DNA from: an uncultured Sulfitobacter sp.
Lineage (GTDB): Bacteria > Pseudomonadota > Alphaproteobacteria > Rhodobacterales > Rhodobacteraceae
Assembly: GCA_913060815.1 (NCBI GenBank)
Contig: CAJXSZ010000003.1
Span: 1-64,000, forward strand
Direction of reading: 5' to 3'
Length of the DNA stretch: 64,000 nt
The position numbers and the translations under genes are program-made. Of the stretch, positions 45,501 through 53,490 are shown in pieces (position 1 is the first letter of the stretch; each line of letters begins with the position of its first letter). Below the pieces are notes generated by a model. The model made no database searches. It was not told where the DNA came from and worked only from the letters and a program-made list of their open reading frames with translations.

Positions 45501-46985
45501 TCAGAGTGCAATCCAAGCCGTCTTCAGGTCAAAGAATTTCTCCATCGCGTGCAAAGATTTATCATGCCCGTTCCCCGACTGTTTGACCCCGCCCAACGGC
45601 ACGGTCCCATCCGCGCCGCCGTAGGTGTTCACATGCACAACGCCAGCCTGCAATTTGGCAATCATGCGGTGGGCGCGAGACAGGTTTGACGTCCAGACCG
45701 CACTGGCCAGCCCGAACTCTGTGCCATTGGCCAGCGAAATGGCCTCTTCCTCGGTATCGAACGGCGTAATGGCAAGGACGGGGCCAAAAACCTCTTCGCG
45801 GAACAGACGGTCCTTGGGGCTCACATCCTCGACAATAGCGGGGGCCATGTAGAAGCCGCCTGTATCTTGCAGGATGCGTGCGCCGCCGTGCACGGTGCGG
45901 CCCTGCGCGCGGGCCTCTTCCAGAAATGCGAGGTTCTGGTTGAGCTGGTGTTCGGAATTGATAGCCCCAGCAGCGGTCCCGAGATCAAGGGGGTTGCCCA
46001 CGGTCATAGCGTTCATGGCCTCTAGCAAAGCCGCCGTAAATTCCGCCTGCACGGAGCGTTCCACCAAAAGGCGCGATCCAGCAATGCAGACCTGCCCCGA
46101 GTTGCGGAATATGCCTGCCGCCGAGACTTTGGCCGCTTGTGCCAGATCAGGGGCATCGGCGAAGACTACGTTGGGGGATTTGCCGCCTAATTCGAGATAC
46201 ACCCGCTTCATATTTGACCGCGCGGAGGCCTCCATCAGCCGCCGTCCTGTAGTGCCTGATCCTGTGAAGGTGAGCACATCGACGTGCATCGATTCCGAGA
46301 TTGCCGCTCCGACAACCGCGCCTTCGCCCGTCACTACGTTGAGTACCCCCGCAGGCAGCCCCGCCTCCAGCGCCAGCTCGGCGATGCGGATGAGGGTAAG
46401 GGAGGCCGTCTCGGGCGGTTTGACGACCACGGTGCAGCCCGCAGCGAGCGCTGGCCCCAGTTTCCATGCGCCAATCATCAACGGGAAATTCCACGGGATG
46501 ATCGCACCCACCACGCCAACGGGCGTTTTGTGGATCATGCCCAATGTGCCTTCCGCCGTGGGGGCAATCTCTCCGTAGACCTTGTCGAGCGCTTCGGCGT
46601 AGTAGCGTATGGTTTGCGCCGCACCCAGCGGCTCTGCCTTAAGCGCCATGCCGATCTCGGTGCCATTGTTGCGCACGCCTAGAACGGCGAGTTCGAGGGC
46701 GTATTGTTCAATCAGCTCGGCCCAGCGGTACATGATCTTTTTGCGCGCAGCAGGAGCCATGCTACACCAGCGGCCATCGTCAAACGCCGTGCGCGCTGCC
46801 ATGATCGCGCGCTCCGCATCAGCGGCGGTGCTGCGCGGCATGGTTGTGAGAACGCTGCCGTCCACGGGGGAAATCACCTCCATCACCGCGCCATCGCTGG
46901 CAGGGCAGGATGCGCCGTCTATCAGGTTTTGCGCAGGCGCGACAGAAGTCTGGCACAATGTGTCGATGGTGTCTTGATCAAGCAT
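45501..46985 (-). CDS. NAD-dependent aldehyde dehydrogenase
   Basis: This 494-residue ALDH-superfamily enzyme shows PWNFPLMIGAWKLGPALAAGC, LTFTGSGTTGRR, catalytic Glu in ELGGKSPNVVF and catalytic Cys in RNSGQVCIAGSRL. It is closest in feel to betaine-aldehyde/gamma-glutamyl-aminobutyraldehyde/phenylacetaldehyde dehydrogenases and is distinct from the HpaE dehydrogenase 4 kb upstream in the same operon. In this context it could oxidise (di)hydroxyphenylacetaldehyde to the acid that enters ring cleavage. It starts 20 bp after hpaH. Confidence 0.88.
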   Translation of the reverse strand: MLDQDTIDTLCQTSVAPAQNLIDGASCPASDGAVMEVISPVDGSVLTTMPRSTAADAERAIMAARTAFDDGRWCSMAPAARKKIMYRWAELIEQYALELAVLGVRNNGTEIGMALKAEPLGAAQTIRYYAEALDKVYGEIAPTAEGTLGMIHKTPVGVVGAIIPWNFPLMIGAWKLGPALAAGCTVVVKPPETASLTLIRIAELALEAGLPAGVLNVVTGEGAVVGAAISESMHVDVLTFTGSGTTGRRLMEASARSNMKRVYLELGGKSPNVVFADAPDLAQAAKVSAAGIFRNSGQVCIAGSRLLVERSVQAEFTAALLEAMNAMTVGNPLDLGTAAGAINSEHQLNQNLAFLEEARAQGRTVHGGARILQDTGGFYMAPAIVEDVSPKDRLFREEVFGPVLAITPFDTEEEAISLANGTEFGLASAVWTSNLSRAHRMIAKLQAGVVHVNTYGGADGTVPLGGVKQSGNGHDKSLHAMEKFFDLKTAWIAL

Positions 46986-47005
46986 ATGCAGTGTCCTCGG
47001 CAGAG

Positions 47006-47806
47006 TTAATCAAAGTTCAGATCGACGCGGCCAAAGGTGCCAAAGTCCGCGGCGAAGGCGCTGCCGCTCGGGGCCTCGACGGGTCGAATGAAGGAGCCTG
47101 ACAGGACAATTTCACCCGCCTGCAACCCTTTGCCGAATTGTGCCAGACGGTCGAGCAGCCAGATGATGCCTGTGACGGGATCGCCCAACACACCCGCGCC
47201 CAGCCCCGTTTCCTCAACCGTGCCACTGACTGTTACGATGGCACCGACCCAGCGCAGATCATGGGCGTCAAATGCGTGGGTCTTATCTCCCAAAACTATG
47301 CCTGCATTGGCGGCATTGTCGGAGACGGTATCGGTAATGATCCGCGCTTTGCCCGTCTGAGGGTCCGCGCGCAGGATGCGTGTGTCGAGGATCTCCAGAC
47401 ACGGGGCCACATGCGCTGTTGCGGCAATCACATCGGCGCGGCTGTGGCCCGCTCCTTCGATATCGCTGCCCATGACAAAGGCGATCTCAGCCTCGATGCG
47501 CGGCTGGATGAAGCGGTCTTTGGGAATCGTGTCGCCGCTTTGAAAGAGCATATTGTCGAGCAGCACACCGCTGTCGGGAGTGGTAATGCCGAGCGCTTGC
47601 TGCATCGCGCGGCTGGTCAGGCCGATCTTCCAGCCGATGCGGCTGCGCCCCGCAGCGTAATGCATGTCGATGAGTGCATGTTGGATGCGGTAGGCATCCT
47701 CAAGCGTGGCATCAGGAAAGGCCGAGGAAATTAGGCCGCATTGCACGCCTGTTTTGTCGGCGTTGTACAGCATTTCGGCAGCGCTCTTGACGTCATGCGG
47801 TGTCAT
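47006..47806 (-). CDS. hpaH: 2-oxo-hept-4-ene-1,7-dioate hydratase HpaH
   Basis: HpaH adds water to 2-oxohept-4-ene-1,7-dioate (after HpaG) in the homoprotocatechuate meta-cleavage path. The protein has 266 residues of the MhpD/HpcG hydratase family: IGWKIGLTSRAMQQALGI near residue 60, RIEAEIAFVMGSDIEG with metal-binding Glu residues, and GDPVTGIIWLLDRLAQFGKGLQAGEIVLSGSF. The start overlaps the stop of hpaG by 4 bp. The aldolase HpaI that would follow in the pathway is not in this window. Confidence 0.92.
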   Translation of the reverse strand: MTPHDVKSAAEMLYNADKTGVQCGLISSAFPDATLEDAYRIQHALIDMHYAAGRSRIGWKIGLTSRAMQQALGITTPDSGVLLDNMLFQSGDTIPKDRFIQPRIEAEIAFVMGSDIEGAGHSRADVIAATAHVAPCLEILDTRILRADPQTGKARIITDTVSDNAANAGIVLGDKTHAFDAHDLRWVGAIVTVSGTVEETGLGAGVLGDPVTGIIWLLDRLAQFGKGLQAGEIVLSGSFIRPVEAPSGSAFAADFGTFGRVDLNFD

Positions 47807-48657
47807 TCGTCAACCACGCCATTGCTGAGCGTGCCGATCCCTTCGGCAAACACCTCAATCTGGTCGCCGGGCACCAAGAACCGTGGCGGATCGAAGCGCG
47901 CACCAGCACCTGTGGGCGTGCCCGATACTATGATGTCGCCCGCCACAAGGGTGGTGAAGGTCGAGATATAGGCGATCTGGCGCGCCACAGGAAAGAGCAT
48001 GCGCCCCGTGCGATCATCCTGTCGCAGCTCGCCGTTGACGCGGGTTTGCAGGGCCACATCCGTGATCTGGTCGTCATGTTCGAACGGGACAAGCCATGGC
48101 CCCATCGCGCCCGAGCCGTCCCAGTTCTTGCCTTGGGTCACGTTGAATTTGGCGTGGCGCACCCAATCGCGCAGCGTACCCTCATTGCACAGTGTCAGCG
48201 CCGCAATGTGACCCAGCGCGTCTTCTTGGGCAATGCGGCGACCGCCCTTGCCGATGATCACCGCAATCTCGCCCTCATAGTCCAGCTGAGGTGTCTCAGG
48301 TGGACGGGTCAGGGGCGTGCCATGCCCCACAAACGAGCGCGCAAAGCGCGGGAACAGCGACATGTTGGGGGGCGCGTCCTGTCCGTCTTTATACTCCGCA
48401 TTACGGTCGGGGAAATTGACGCCTACGCAGATGATCTTTTCGGGGTTGGGCACGGGGATGTCCCAACGGATGTCTTCGATTGCATGGCGCGCGCGAATGT
48501 TGAGGCTGCGCGTGGCAAGCGCGCCAAGCCCGTCTGCCGCAATCACATCGCGCATCGTCGCCCATTCGGGGAATTCAGGCGACAGCGGTATCAGGCCGTC
48601 CTCGGCCACCGCGCCGTAGTACTGTTGCCCATCTACGGTATAGGTTGCAAAATTCAT
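47803..48657 (-). CDS. hpaG: 5-oxopent-3-ene-1,2,5-tricarboxylate decarboxylase/isomerase (HpaG, FAH family)
   Basis: This fumarylacetoacetate-hydrolase-fold enzyme has 284 residues when started at ATG 48657, which overlaps the decarboxylase stop (ATGA). Conserved features are KIICVGVNFPDRNAEY, the metal site LDYEGEIAVIIGKGGR (Glu) and FTTLVAGDIIVSGTPTGAG. E. coli HpaG has two fused FAH domains; this protein is a single domain, so it may work as a homodimer doing the decarboxylase/isomerase step. The generic family name alone would be less certain; the operon fixes the role. Confidence 0.88.
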   Translation of the reverse strand: MNFATYTVDGQQYYGAVAEDGLIPLSPEFPEWATMRDVIAADGLGALATRSLNIRARHAIEDIRWDIPVPNPEKIICVGVNFPDRNAEYKDGQDAPPNMSLFPRFARSFVGHGTPLTRPPETPQLDYEGEIAVIIGKGGRRIAQEDALGHIAALTLCNEGTLRDWVRHAKFNVTQGKNWDGSGAMGPWLVPFEHDDQITDVALQTRVNGELRQDDRTGRMLFPVARQIAYISTFTTLVAGDIIVSGTPTGAGARFDPPRFLVPGDQIEVFAEGIGTLSNGVVDE

Positions 48658-50051
48658 GAGGCCTCCGCCAATTCGCACAGCACGTCAAAGCCTGTGTCGA
48701 TGTCATCTTTGGTGCAATCGAACTGCCCGATCTGGAAACGGATCACCATATCTTCGTCCACACGGGTCTGGGTGATATAGATGCGCCCGTCGGTGTTCAC
48801 GCGCTCTACAAACGCCAGTTGTGCATCGCTGTCGCGGCCCTTGAGCTTGAAGGTGAAAAGCGAAAGGACAGGCTCGGTCACGATCTCGAACTGGGGGTGC
48901 GCGCGCAGCTGTTCGGCCAGTGCCTGTGCCCAGTTCACGTGATTGCGCAGGCGGCCCCGCAGACCTTCCATCCCGTAGGAGCGCATTAGAAACCACAGTT
49001 TGAGCGCGCGAAAGCGGCGGCCCAGCGGGATCGACCATTCTGAATAATCAACCACATCCTCAGCGCCCGGTGTCAGCAGGTAATCGGCGCGCATGGCCAG
49101 CGTTTTTACCAGTGCTTCGGGGTCGCGGATGAAATGCGCAGAGCAATCAAACTGCGCGCCCAGCCACTTATGCGGGTTGAACACTACGCTGTCGGCCCCC
49201 TCAACGCCTGTCCAAAGCTGGCGGTATTCGGAGCAGATCATGCCCGCGCCCGCCCATGCCGCATCGACGTGGACATACAGGCCTTCGGCGCGTGCGACGG
49301 CGACCACGCCTGCAATATCGTCACAGGCCCCTGTGCCGGTGCCTCCTGTGCAGGCGATGACGCCAGCGGGGATCATCCCCGCATCACGGTCGGCTTGGAT
49401 CGCTTTTGCCAATGCCTCGGGGTCCATTCCCCGCGTGGCACCGATGGTGGGAATGCGCACCAGATTGTTGCGCCCGATGCCCGACACCCAGACGGCGCGG
49501 TCCACCGAGGAGTGCACCTCGGCACTGGCATAGACACGCAGTTGACCTTGGCCGTTAAGCCCGTCCTCATTGCCCCGCCAATCGGTTGCACGCTCGCGCA
49601 TGACCAATACGGCGGCAAGGGTGGCCGAGGAGGCGCTGTCCTGGATCACGCCGTGGAAATCATCGGGCAACCCGATCCCGTCGCGCAGCCATTCAAGCAT
49701 GCGCGTCTCCATTTCCGTGGCGGCGGGCGAGGTCTGCCACAGCATGCATTGTGCCGCGAGCGTGGTCACAAGGAACTCGGCCAGCATTGATGGCGGTGAA
49801 GCGTTTGCAGGGAAATAAGCAAAGAAACGCGGATGCTGCCAATGGGTCATCCCGGGCATCACGATCTTCTCGAAATCACCGAAAATTTGCTCCATTGCCT
49901 CGGGGCCCTCTGGCGCAGTGGCGGGTAGCTGTGCTGCAATCTCGCCGTAAGCCGTCTGCGCGCGCACAGGGCGGTCGCGCAGGTTCTCATGATAGTCGCG
50001 GCCCCAATCGGCGATCTGGCGGCCCCATTTGGCGAATTCGTCCCACTGCAT
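48654..50051 (-). CDS. Pyridoxal-phosphate aromatic-L-amino-acid decarboxylase
   Basis: This 465-residue group II PLP decarboxylase is like tyrosine/DOPA decarboxylases and TDC. The N-terminal motif is MTHWQHPRFFAYFPAN. His180 in AEVHSS stacks on PLP, Asp263 in HVDAAWAGAG pairs with the pyridine N, and Lys295 in FNPHKWLGAQFDCS forms the Schiff base. It sits inside the homoprotocatechuate operon between hpaD (10 bp upstream) and hpaG (4-bp overlap). It could convert L-DOPA or tyrosine to the amine, whose later oxidation gives the ring-cleavage substrate. The precise amino acid is not readable. Confidence 0.9.
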   Translation of the reverse strand: MQWDEFAKWGRQIADWGRDYHENLRDRPVRAQTAYGEIAAQLPATAPEGPEAMEQIFGDFEKIVMPGMTHWQHPRFFAYFPANASPPSMLAEFLVTTLAAQCMLWQTSPAATEMETRMLEWLRDGIGLPDDFHGVIQDSASSATLAAVLVMRERATDWRGNEDGLNGQGQLRVYASAEVHSSVDRAVWVSGIGRNNLVRIPTIGATRGMDPEALAKAIQADRDAGMIPAGVIACTGGTGTGACDDIAGVVAVARAEGLYVHVDAAWAGAGMICSEYRQLWTGVEGADSVVFNPHKWLGAQFDCSAHFIRDPEALVKTLAMRADYLLTPGAEDVVDYSEWSIPLGRRFRALKLWFLMRSYGMEGLRGRLRNHVNWAQALAEQLRAHPQFEIVTEPVLSLFTFKLKGRDSDAQLAFVERVNTDGRIYITQTRVDEDMVIRFQIGQFDCTKDDIDTGFDVLCELAEAS

Positions 50052-50060
50052 GTCGGCTCC

Positions 50061-51041
50061 TTAAGGTGCGATGATTGGTTGCGCTTTGAGGTCGCTCTCG
50101 GACAGTTCAGCGCCCTCGAACTCGGACCCCAGCTCAAACCATGATTGAGGTGCAGGCGCACCCCACAATGTCTGGCGCTGCGGGTCTTTGAGGTCCCATT
50201 TGATCGGCTCCAGATCGGGGTCGAGGGTTTGGTAGTCGGAGCAATAAATCTCGGTGCGGTGGCCGTCCTGATCGCGGATGTAGAGGAAGAAGGCATTGGA
50301 AATGCCGTGCCGCCCCGGTCCGCGCTCGATGTTGGCGACGTAGCCTGTGGTCGACATCAGATCGAGTAGGTCGATGATGTTGAGCGGGGTCGGCACCCAG
50401 AACGCCATGTGATGCAGGCGTGGCCCCGTGCCGTTAGTGAAGGCAATGTCATGCACGCCGCCCTTACGGTGCATCCACGCGGCCCATGTGCGCCCCGTCT
50501 CCTCATCGGAGGTGTATTCGGTAACACGAAAGCCCATGTCACCGTAGAATTTCACGGCCTCGTCTACATTCGGGCTGAACAGGTTGAAGTGGTCTATTCG
50601 CAGCGGCTTCACGCCGCGGTAAAGCTTGTACTGCTGCGCAATCACAGGCAGGCGATCCATCTTTGCGTAGAACTCCAGCGGCACGCCCCACGGATCGCGG
50701 GTACGCAGCACGCGGCCCATGAATGGGCGCTCGATCCATTCGGTCGGCAGATCGCGGGCTTTGAACCATGCTTCGGCCTTGTCCAGCTCGCCCTCGTCCC
50801 AGACCTTGAAACCGAGTACGCCGACCGTGCCACTGTTACCTTTGCGCAGGATCACGCAGTGGTGGCCGCGTTCTTCCATAGCACGCAGATAGATGGCATC
50901 GCTGTCTTCATAAGTGACTTGCAGGCCCAGCGTGTCGACGTAATAGGCGCGGCTCCACGCCAGATCGCGTACAAACAGTTCGATATGGCTGAGGCGAATG
51001 ATGTTGAAATCGGGATAGAGGTTCGGGGCTGGAATGGGCAT
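50061..51041 (-). CDS. hpaD: 3,4-dihydroxyphenylacetate 2,3-dioxygenase HpaD
   Basis: HpaD is a ring-cleaving extradiol dioxygenase with two VOC domains, 326 residues, like the Fe(II)/Mn(II) enzymes of Brevibacterium and Arthrobacter and not the LigB type of E. coli. Metal ligands are visible as His151 (RIDHFNLF), His210 or 211 (RLHHMAF) and Glu264 (RTEIYCSDY). His197 (GGVHDIAF) corresponds to the second-sphere acid-base His200. It makes 5-carboxymethyl-2-hydroxymuconic semialdehyde for HpaE, the gene 12 bp upstream. Confidence 0.93.
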   Translation of the reverse strand: MPIPAPNLYPDFNIIRLSHIELFVRDLAWSRAYYVDTLGLQVTYEDSDAIYLRAMEERGHHCVILRKGNSGTVGVLGFKVWDEGELDKAEAWFKARDLPTEWIERPFMGRVLRTRDPWGVPLEFYAKMDRLPVIAQQYKLYRGVKPLRIDHFNLFSPNVDEAVKFYGDMGFRVTEYTSDEETGRTWAAWMHRKGGVHDIAFTNGTGPRLHHMAFWVPTPLNIIDLLDLMSTTGYVANIERGPGRHGISNAFFLYIRDQDGHRTEIYCSDYQTLDPDLEPIKWDLKDPQRQTLWGAPAPQSWFELGSEFEGAELSESDLKAQPIIAP

Positions 51042-51053
51042 CGTGAGGCTCCT

Positions 51054-52559
51054 CTACGCGCCAAGCTGCGGGATGCGGTGCAGACCCGTGGCGATGGCGA
51101 TGTTCTTTTGCTCCATGTAGAATTCGAACGACCAGTCGCCGCCGTCCCTGCCGATCCCGCTGGCCTTTGTCCCGCCAAAGGGCGCGGGCAGGTGGCGCAC
51201 GTTCTCGGAGTTGACCCAGATCATACCGGCTTCCATCGCGTCGGAAAACCGCAGCGCGCGCGTGAGATCATTCGTCCACAGATAGCCAGCCAGCCCGTAG
51301 GCCACATCGTTGGCGATATGCAGCGCCTCGGCCTCGTCCTTGAAAGGGATCGAAGTGAGGACGGGGCCAAAGATTTCTTCCTGCGCAATGCGCATCTGAG
51401 GGGTGGCGTTGGTGAAAAGGGTCGGGGCAACGTAATGCCCATCGCTCTCGGGCGTGGTGCCGCCAGCCGCGATCGTTGCACCATCCTCGCGTGCGAAATC
51501 AAAGTAGCTGACGACTTTGTCGTAGTGGACCTTGTGGATCAGCGGCCCGACCTCAGTTGTGGGATCTAGCGGGTGGCCGACACGGATGTTGCCCACGCGT
51601 TTGACGAGTTTCGCTTCAAACTCTTCCCGCACGCTCTCCTGAATAAGCAGGCGCGAGGATGAGGTGCACCGCTCCCCGTTGAGCGAGTAGATCATGAAAA
51701 CCGCCGCATCGAGCGCACGGTCCAGATCGGCATCGTCAAACACAATGACAGGGTTCTTGCCGCCCAGCTCGAAATGCACGCGTTTGAGCGTATCAGCCCC
51801 CTGTTTCATGATCATCGAGCCTGTGCGGCTCTCGCCTACAAAGGCAATCGCTTTGATGTCGGGATGCTCGGTCAGCGCCTTGCCTGCATCCTCGCCCATG
51901 CCGTTCACAAGATTCAGCACACCGTCAGGCAGGCCCGCATCGCGGCAAATCTCTGACAGCAGCCGCGCGGTCAGTGGTGAGAATTCCGCAGGCTTGTGCA
52001 CCACCGTACATCCAGCAGCCAGCGCGGGTGCGATCTTCCATGTGGAGAGCATGAACGGCGTGTTCCACGGGGTGATAACACCCACAGGCCCGATCGGCTT
52101 GCGCCCTGTGATGTTGAGGTGGTCAGGCGAGGGCAGGCTTTTGCCATCCTGCGCTGAAGGGGCCAGATCAGCGTAAAAACGGAAATTCGCGGCGCCCCGC
52201 AGGGCAGCCTTGGACATGAAGCGGAGTGCCTGTCCTGTGTCCCAACACTCACAAAGCGCGATCTCCTCGGCGCGCGCCTCAATAGCGTCCGCGATCTTGT
52301 GCAGCAGCGCCTTGCGCTCTTTGCCTGGCATCGCGGCCCATTCGGGGAAGGCAGCCTTGGCGGCTTTGGCAGCGCGGTCAATGTCGCTTGAATCGGCGCG
52401 GGCCACATGGGCGATCAGGCTCTCGTCCACGGGCGAGCGTGTCTCGAACGTCTTGCTTCCCGCCTCGTCCTTCCCGCCGATGAGATTCTGGATGCCTGTC
52501 TCGGCAAACCGCTCGAGGTGGTGGCCCAGACGGCTCAGGTTTTTGTCCAAAGTGCTCAT
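51054..52559 (-). CDS. hpaE: 5-carboxymethyl-2-hydroxymuconate semialdehyde dehydrogenase HpaE
   Basis: HpaE oxidises the ring-cleavage semialdehyde to 5-carboxymethyl-2-hydroxymuconate using NAD. The protein has 501 residues. ALDH motifs are TPWNTPFMLSTWKIAPALAAGC, FVGESRTGSMI, Glu in FELGGKNPVIVFDDADLDRALDAAVFM and Cys in NGERCTSSSRLL, the last wording typical of HpaE. The start overlaps the end of hpaF by 4 bp and hpaD follows 12 bp later. Confidence 0.93.
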   Translation of the reverse strand: MSTLDKNLSRLGHHLERFAETGIQNLIGGKDEAGSKTFETRSPVDESLIAHVARADSSDIDRAAKAAKAAFPEWAAMPGKERKALLHKIADAIEARAEEIALCECWDTGQALRFMSKAALRGAANFRFYADLAPSAQDGKSLPSPDHLNITGRKPIGPVGVITPWNTPFMLSTWKIAPALAAGCTVVHKPAEFSPLTARLLSEICRDAGLPDGVLNLVNGMGEDAGKALTEHPDIKAIAFVGESRTGSMIMKQGADTLKRVHFELGGKNPVIVFDDADLDRALDAAVFMIYSLNGERCTSSSRLLIQESVREEFEAKLVKRVGNIRVGHPLDPTTEVGPLIHKVHYDKVVSYFDFAREDGATIAAGGTTPESDGHYVAPTLFTNATPQMRIAQEEIFGPVLTSIPFKDEAEALHIANDVAYGLAGYLWTNDLTRALRFSDAMEAGMIWVNSENVRHLPAPFGGTKASGIGRDGGDWSFEFYMEQKNIAIATGLHRIPQLGA

Positions 52560-52948
52560 GCCATATCCTCCGGCAGGTAATCGCGGATCGAGCTTGTCTT
52601 GCGGCTCAGATCGGCATCAATATCGCGCATCTCCAGCGACAGCATAAAAGGGTGCGCGGCCATATGCGCGGCGGTAAAATCGGTGGCTGCGGCGAATATC
52701 GCGTCGGTGGCAGCCTGTTTCGCTTTAACACTGCGGCCCGCGCGCAGACGGACGGATATGTCGATGAAGCCATGTTTCGCACCACCATCGGCAATCACCA
52801 CGTGATCGCATGCAAAGGCCCGCACACGGATGCCAGCAGGTGGGAAAACGCCAGTGCCCGCGGCAGCATCTTTCACGGCAACACACAAGCCATACATGTC
52901 CAGAGCATCCTCAAGATTCCTGGAATACTCCAGCGTTATGTGTGGCAT
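52556..52948 (-). CDS. hpaF: 5-carboxymethyl-2-hydroxymuconate isomerase HpaF
   Basis: HpaF is a tautomerase-superfamily enzyme of 130 residues starting at ATG 52948 (MPHITLEYSRNLED). Pro2 becomes the N-terminal catalytic proline after Met removal, as in HpaF/CHMI. Later conserved text is RAFACDHVVIADGGAKHGFIDISVRLRAGRSVKAKQ. A longer frame upstream runs through the promoter and is not coding. GGGAGGATC supplies the ribosome site. It is the first gene of the catabolic operon, directly downstream of a well-formed promoter. Confidence 0.93.
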   Translation of the reverse strand: MPHITLEYSRNLEDALDMYGLCVAVKDAAAGTGVFPPAGIRVRAFACDHVVIADGGAKHGFIDISVRLRAGRSVKAKQAATDAIFAAATDFTAAHMAAHPFMLSLEMRDIDADLSRKTSSIRDYLPEDMA

Positions 52949-52976
52949 AAAATGATCCTCCCAGATATTGCTTGCT

Positions 52977-53005
52977 TTGTTAATCAAATTTATTGGTTGT
53001 GTCAA
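52977..53005 (-). promoter_or_regulatory. Sigma-70 promoter and candidate HpaR operator of the hpa operon
   Basis: On the minus strand TTGACA (53000-53005) and TAACAA (52977-52982) are separated by exactly 17 bp. The spacer holds an imperfect inverted repeat, AACCAA-TAAAT-TTGATT. The sequence lies between divergent hpaF and hpaR, so a MarR-type repressor bound here would cover the RNA polymerase site. The -35 box is a perfect consensus. Confidence 0.6.
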
Positions 53006-53031
53006 TCGGCGTGGGGTGGCTTGTAGGGGGT

Positions 53032-53490
53032 ATGTCAGATCCAGAGCGACCCAACCCTCCCTTGCGCCGCACCAATCGGTCTTTGCCGATTGCCCTGCTG
53101 CGTGCGCGCGAAGTGGTTATGGGGCCAGTGCGTGAGATGCTCGCCGATAGCCCCGTGAACGAGCAAAAGTGGCGCGTGTTGCGCGTTCTGCAAGAAGGCG
53201 GCGCGCAGGACCAAAATTCGATCGCTCAACAGGCCTGTCTTTTGCTGCCGAGCCTCACGCGCATTTTGCGCACCATGGAAAATGACGGTCTCGTCTCCCG
53301 CCGCGAGGACCCGCAGGACCGTCGCCGCAGTATTGTCCAGATCGAAGCCGCAGGTCTCGATATTCTCGAACAACGTGGCGCACAGGCCGCGGCTTTGGTG
53401 ACTGATATGCGCGCGCAATATGGCGATGAGAAATTCGAACAACTTCTGGACCTGCTGGAAGATCTGCAGAAGCTCAACCTTAAGCGTTAG
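53032..53490 (+). CDS. hpaR: MarR-family repressor HpaR
   Basis: This 152-residue MarR-type regulator starts at ATG 53032 (an upstream in-frame TG-rich extension runs into the promoter). The family opening reads LRRTNRSLPIALLRAREVVMGPVREML, shared by HpaR proteins that control homoprotocatechuate genes. The winged helix reads DQNSIAQQACLLLPSLTRILRTMENDGLVSRREDPQDRRRSIV. It is divergent from hpaF with 83 bp between. The ligand is expected to be homoprotocatechuate or a hydroxyphenylacetate. Its TAG overlaps the stop of the convergent sulfatase gene. Confidence 0.92.
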   Translation: MSDPERPNPPLRRTNRSLPIALLRAREVVMGPVREMLADSPVNEQKWRVLRVLQEGGAQDQNSIAQQACLLLPSLTRILRTMENDGLVSRREDPQDRRRSIVQIEAAGLDILEQRGAQAAALVTDMRAQYGDEKFEQLLDLLEDLQKLNLKR

